DNA from: SZAS-103 sp043747745
GTDB taxonomy: Bacteria; Pseudomonadota; Gammaproteobacteria; Xanthomonadales; Xanthomonadaceae
Reading direction: 5' to 3'
Assembly (NCBI GenBank): GCA_043747745.1
Contig: JAYTOP010000059.1
Span: 1 to 55,432 of the forward strand
DNA: 55,432 nt
Position numbers and translations under genes: made by a program. How positions within the stretch are numbered: position 1 is the first letter of the stretch; every line of letters begins with the position of its first letter. A model generated the notes under the pieces. The model was given only the letters and a program-made list of their open reading frames with translations. It had not been told where the DNA came from and made no database searches. Shown here in pieces: positions 52,304-55,432 of this stretch.

Positions 52304-53416
52304 TCATCCCGCATTGCGTTGCATCGGTAACACGTTGCCGCCTTGCTTGAGCGTATTCAGATAATCCGCCCATTGCTGCATCATCGCGCGCCGCTCGGGC
52401 AGGTGCGCGGTTCGGTTGTAAGCGTGTCCGTTCGGATCGCGTACCGCGTGCGCCAACTGGTGTTCGATGAAGTCGGGGCTAACGTGCAGCACTTCGTCAA
52501 GGATCGTGCGGGCCATCGCGCGGAAGCCGTGGCCGCTCATTTCGTCCCTGCTGTAGCCCATCCGGCGCAGGACCAAGCGCGCGGCGTTGTTGCTCATCGA
52601 CGTCTTGTCGGTGCGACCGGGGAAGACGTGGCGATGGTCGCGGCCCGTGAACGGATCGCGTCCGGTGACCGGGTGCAGATCGCCGGGGCGCACGAACAGC
52701 AGCGGGGCGAGCCGTAAGGCCGACTTCACGATGATGCCCGCTGGAAAGCTTGTCCATCGCGCGCAGCAGTTCGCCCATCTTTAGCGGATCGGTGATGCTG
52801 GCGTGGTGCAGGGACTTCCACGGGGTGAGCGCCCCGCGCAGGTCTACTGACGGGTCGCGCTTGGCGCGTCCGGTGGCGGTGGCATAGCGGAATACCTGCC
52901 CTCAGTTCTGCAACGCGCGGTGCGCGGTGTCCGGTGCGCCGCGTTCCTCGATACGGCGCAGCGTGCGCAGCAGTTCGGGCGCGGTCACTTCGGCAATGGG
53001 ACGCCCGCCGATCCACGGGAACAGGTCGCGTTCCAGTCGGGCAATGATCCTGATTGCGTGGCCTGACATCCACTGCGGGGATTGCTTCGCGAACCACTCG
53101 CGCGCCACGACTTCCATGCTGTTGGGGCGGAGCGGTCGGCCCCCGCGATTTTCTCGGCCTTGCGATCCGCGCTTGGATCGACGTCAGCGGCCAACAGTTT
53201 GCGGGCAGCCTCGTGCTTGTCGCGGGCATCCTTCAATCTGGTGCCGGGGTAAGTCCCCAGACTGAGCAGCTTTTCCTTACCCCCATGCCGGTACTTCAAG
53301 CGCCACCAGCGCGAGCCGTTCGGGTTCAGCAGCAGGTACAGGCCGCCGCCGTCGTCCAGCTTGCGCGGCTTGTCGCTGGGTTTGGCGCTGCGGATCGCGC
53401 GATCAGACAGCTTCAT
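52304..53416 (-). pseudogene. degraded P4-type tyrosine integrase
   Basis: Reading from 53416 the N-terminal DUF4102 arm is intact (MKLSDRAIRSAKPSDKPRKLDDGGGLYLLL...LLSLGTYPG). A frameshift at about 53130-53150 moves to the frame at 53117 (MEVVAREWFAKQSPQWMSG). A TGA at 52902-52904 interrupts ALQN-x-GQVFRYATATGRA. A second frameshift near 52745 leads to SALRLAPLLFVRPGDL, which jumps directly to HPVTGRDPFTGR: about 55-60 residues with the first catalytic Arg are missing. The remaining catalytic text GHGFRAMARTILDE, IEHQLAHAVRDPNGHAYNR is present. The enzyme must be inactive. Confidence 0.85.
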
Positions 53417-53482
53417 CGGGGTAACACCTTCATGGGGTAGGCGGGTTACCCCGCAAAGTTACCCCCGGATTGCAATGCATGC

Positions 53483-53556
53483 TATTGCACTGCATTGGGC
53501 ACAAAAAAAGCCGGAACCATTGCTGTAGCTAGGTTTCCCGGCCTTTATTGCACTGC
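53483..53556. repeat. direct repeat TATTGCACTGC upstream of the integrase
   Basis: The 11-bp word TATTGCACTGC occurs at 53483-53493 and 53546-53556, 63 bp apart, with further partial copies (TGCAATGC at 53471, CTGCACTG at 53557). Clustered short direct repeats beside an integrase gene are typical of integrase arm-binding sites. Confidence 0.55.
53503..53545 (-). terminator. Rho-independent terminator on the minus strand
   Basis: On the minus strand a stem of GCCGG(G)AA(A)CC and GGTTCCGGC, with a 13-base loop, is followed by TTTTTTTG. It lies between the methyltransferase gene and the integrase, and would stop transcripts coming from the former. Confidence 0.65.
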
Positions 53557-53928
53557 TCTGCACTGTCCGATTGTGGAGCGACGGGCTATCTAATAGATCG
53601 CGCAAGTCACTGTTATTACTAGTAGATATTAAACGCATCGAATGACGATACCGCCAAAGCTACCGCCAAACGCGCGCGACGCTTGCCGGGGACGCTCTTT
53701 GCTTGGCAGGGCTGGCGACCCAGATCGGAAGCAGTCCGGCCAAGTAAGCCGCGCGTGCGTATGCTTGATCGGGGCAGCGGTGTCGGTTGCACGTCCTAGC
53801 CGAATGCATGCGCATGTCGACGCGGTGGGCTTCATTCCAAAACATTGCGTTTTGAGGATGCGAGAAAAAGGCTCCCTGCACGTATCCACTGGCGAGCGGC
53901 CCAGACTTTTCGCACCCCCCCGCCGTCA

Positions 53929-55432
53929 TTACGCCTTGCGCTTGCGGGGCTTGGCTGCGGGTTGTAGGGCTGTCAGGCGCGCATATAGGGCGAACAGGAA
54001 CGCGACGCGGGCAGCGTCATCCTTGCCGCCCCGATAGCCGTAAGCCGCATCCACGGCCTTGTCGAGCGCGCGGTGTGCGTCTTGCAGATCGGTCGGCATG
54101 CTGTCGGGATCGTACAGGTCGGACAACGTGGCGCTCGGGTGCGCGGTACGCGCGGCCAGCACGCCATCGGCAGCGCGCGTGATCGCCATGCGCTTGTCGT
54201 CGGCCACGTCGCCCGGCCACGGGAAATTGTTGTAAACGATGTGGACGGAATAGCGATAGCGGCTTTCGAGTCGTCCGGCGACGGCGCGCATCCATGCGTT
54301 GTGCATCGAACTCGACAACACGCCGAAGTGATAAGGCGTGGCATGCGGCACGATCCGTATAAGATCGCTCGCAAGCGTTTCGGGCTTGAAGTAGCCGATC
54401 GGGATGAAGTCGCGACGCTCGGATGAAACGTATGGAATCACAAGATAGGCATCTGTAGGCATACATTCGACCTGAAAGCGTCGCGGAGTGCCGGCGAGCT
54501 TCAATGTCGCCTTGCGCTTGCTCTTGCTCCGGAACTTGCGCACGTCTGCAACACGTTCCATCGCTAGCGGAAGCGCCTTCAAGTCAGCCGGTTCGGCATC
54601 GCCCAGCCACAAGCACCAGCGTTCGTAGCCGTGCAAGAACTCATCTGCGCCCAGCCAGCGGCGAAAGTACGGACGCGCGCCCGGTTCGTGTTGCAGGAAC
54701 TCGGCCATTTCATCCGGCGTGAATAGATAGTTTCCGTCGTCGATTGGCTGATTTCCTGACAGCATCCCCGGTACTGCACACAGCGGCGAACCGCGTCGCT
54801 GCAAAGTCACGTCCGGAGCGTCGGCTAGATACGGATTGATGTTCTTTGCGACGATGGCCGTCGGCTCGCCCTTGATGCCGTCGTGGTACAGAAACAAAGT
54901 CCGTTTGTCCGGCATCTGCAAGCCATAGCCAATGATGACGCAATGCACGGCGGCAACGCCCTTGCCTTCGTTATTCCACTGGAAGGTGCGATGCGCAAAA
55001 CGGATGTGCACGCCATGTCCAAGCAGCCACGGCCACAACACGCCCGCCTGTTCGCCCTGGGTGATGCTGTTCGTGGACACGAACGCGACGGCGGTCGCGG
55101 GGTTGTCCGCGATATAGGCCGCCGCCTTGACGTGCCACGCGGCCACATAGTCGAGCAAGCCGCCGCTGCTGAGCGGTTGGAAAATCGGGGCCACGTCCGC
55201 GCGCTGCGCATCGGTCATGAACTTCGCACCGATGAATGGGGGATTGCCCAGCACGAAGCTGCATTGTTCGGGTGGCAGCACTGCGCGCCAGTTTGTTTGC
55301 AGCGCATTCGCGCACAAGATGGTCGGGCTGGTTACTAGCGGCACGGTCGGGCGCGTGGTTCCGAAGCGTTCGGCGGCTTCCTGATTCATCTGGTGATCGG
55401 TGATCCACAGCGCGACGCGGGCAATGTGTGCA
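53929..55432 (-). CDS. MmeI-like class I DNA methyltransferase, partial (5' part beyond window)
   Basis: About 500 codons are present and the frame stays open to the window end (AHIARVALWITDHQMNQEAA), so the N-terminus lies outside. The adenine-methyltransferase motif IV is VLGNPPFIGAKF. It is followed by FQPLSSGGLLDYVAAWHVKAAAYI, FVSTNSITQGEQAGVLWPWL, IRFAHRTFQWNNEGKGVAAVHCVIIGY, and a C-terminal target-recognition and helical region ending Lys/Arg-rich. These match the MmeI/YeeA type IIL family, where methyltransferase, specificity and often nuclease lie in one chain. Whether a nuclease domain exists cannot be seen. Confidence 0.88.
   Translation of the reverse strand, partial: AHIARVALWITDHQMNQEAAERFGTTRPTVPLVTSPTILCANALQTNWRAVLPPEQCSFVLGNPPFIGAKFMTDAQRADVAPIFQPLSSGGLLDYVAAWHVKAAAYIADNPATAVAFVSTNSITQGEQAGVLWPWLLGHGVHIRFAHRTFQWNNEGKGVAAVHCVIIGYGLQMPDKRTLFLYHDGIKGEPTAIVAKNINPYLADAPDVTLQRRGSPLCAVPGMLSGNQPIDDGNYLFTPDEMAEFLQHEPGARPYFRRWLGADEFLHGYERWCLWLGDAEPADLKALPLAMERVADVRKFRSKSKRKATLKLAGTPRRFQVECMPTDAYLVIPYVSSERRDFIPIGYFKPETLASDLIRIVPHATPYHFGVLSSSMHNAWMRAVAGRLESRYRYSVHIVYNNFPWPGDVADDKRMAITRAADGVLAARTAHPSATLSDLYDPDSMPTDLQDAHRALDKAVDAAYGYRGGKDDAARVAFLFALYARLTALQPAAKPRKRKA

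Larger units (their letters stand above)
53417..53928. other. 512-bp gene-free stretch upstream of the integrase
   Basis: No convincing gene. It contains GGGGTAAC/GTTACCCC inverted sequences at about 53418-53467, a direct repeat, a terminator-type hairpin, and an A/T-rich segment about 53585-53640. This is where the attachment site of a P4-type integrase would lie, but no tRNA gene is visible. Small open frames at 53629-54037 are unsupported. Confidence 0.5.

Noticed and set aside
53417..53640. tRNA gene as the integration target
   Set aside because: I could not find a cloverleaf or the conserved TTCGA loop on either strand in this stretch.

Overview
This is a high-GC chromosomal window from a gammaproteobacterium. 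Gene content and order (queG/nnr/tsaE/amidase/mutL, metG beside a lone rnfB, a CopL-like protein, AmiC with a LysM tail, a NodT-type channel ahead of EmrAB) suggest the Xanthomonadales/Lysobacterales, probably near Rhodanobacteraceae. No rRNA or tRNA gene and no CRISPR array was found. The family assignment is inference from gene families, not from a marker search.

Layout. 1-99 looks like the right tip of an IS21-type element. 634-3669 (-) encodes a large FecR/DUF6600 lipoprotein with a 132-bp in-gene tandem repeat. 3943-5801 (+) is a compact metal-handling cassette: a CopL-like Cys/His/Met-rich secreted protein, a small outer-membrane barrel, a periplasmic HMA protein and a MerT-like membrane protein. 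It faces a zinc-type CDF exporter. 6976-11269 holds small accessory genes, an MFS carboxylate/betaine-type symporter, a TfoX-N protein, and an SDR next to a VIT1-type iron/manganese transporter. 11448-18360 is the housekeeping block queG<>nnr-tsaE-amiC-mutL, followed by a triple 51-bp repeat. 18567-20920 carries DUF1684, TraB/GumN and a low-GC membrane protein. 21000-25066 is rnfB, metG (mosaic in base composition) and mrp. 25201-27028 is DUF1287, dcd and RDD.

27033-35048, all on the minus strand and tightly packed, is a probable ten-gene operon: dienelactone-hydrolase-like, HIT, pxpB, pxpC, DUF885 peptidase, a 57-aa LiaF-like membrane protein, pxpA, DUF969, DUF979 and pcp. It reads as a pyroglutamate module. 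A peptidase and Pcp release 5-oxoproline, PxpABC converts it to glutamate, and the DUF969/DUF979 pair is the likely transporter. 35198-36863 (+) is a cytochrome b plus a Tat-exported molybdenum oxidoreductase. 36839-40232 (-) is a HerA-like ATPase, a membrane/TPR protein and greB. 40363-45596 holds an MltD-like transglycosylase, DUF924, tpm and parC. 45772-50574 (+) is a MarR-controlled EmrAB/outer-membrane-factor efflux operon with a clear promoter/operator.

50600-55432 is accessory DNA: an AlpA-type regulator, two small element genes, a lipoprotein, a decayed P4-type integrase (two frameshifts, one stop, one internal deletion) and the 3' part of an MmeI-like methyltransferase that runs off the window. 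Two reading frames here carry an in-frame TGA where a Cys codon would be expected. The best candidates for under-described biology are the metal cassette, the DUF969/DUF979 pyroglutamate operon and the cytochrome b/Mo-enzyme pair.
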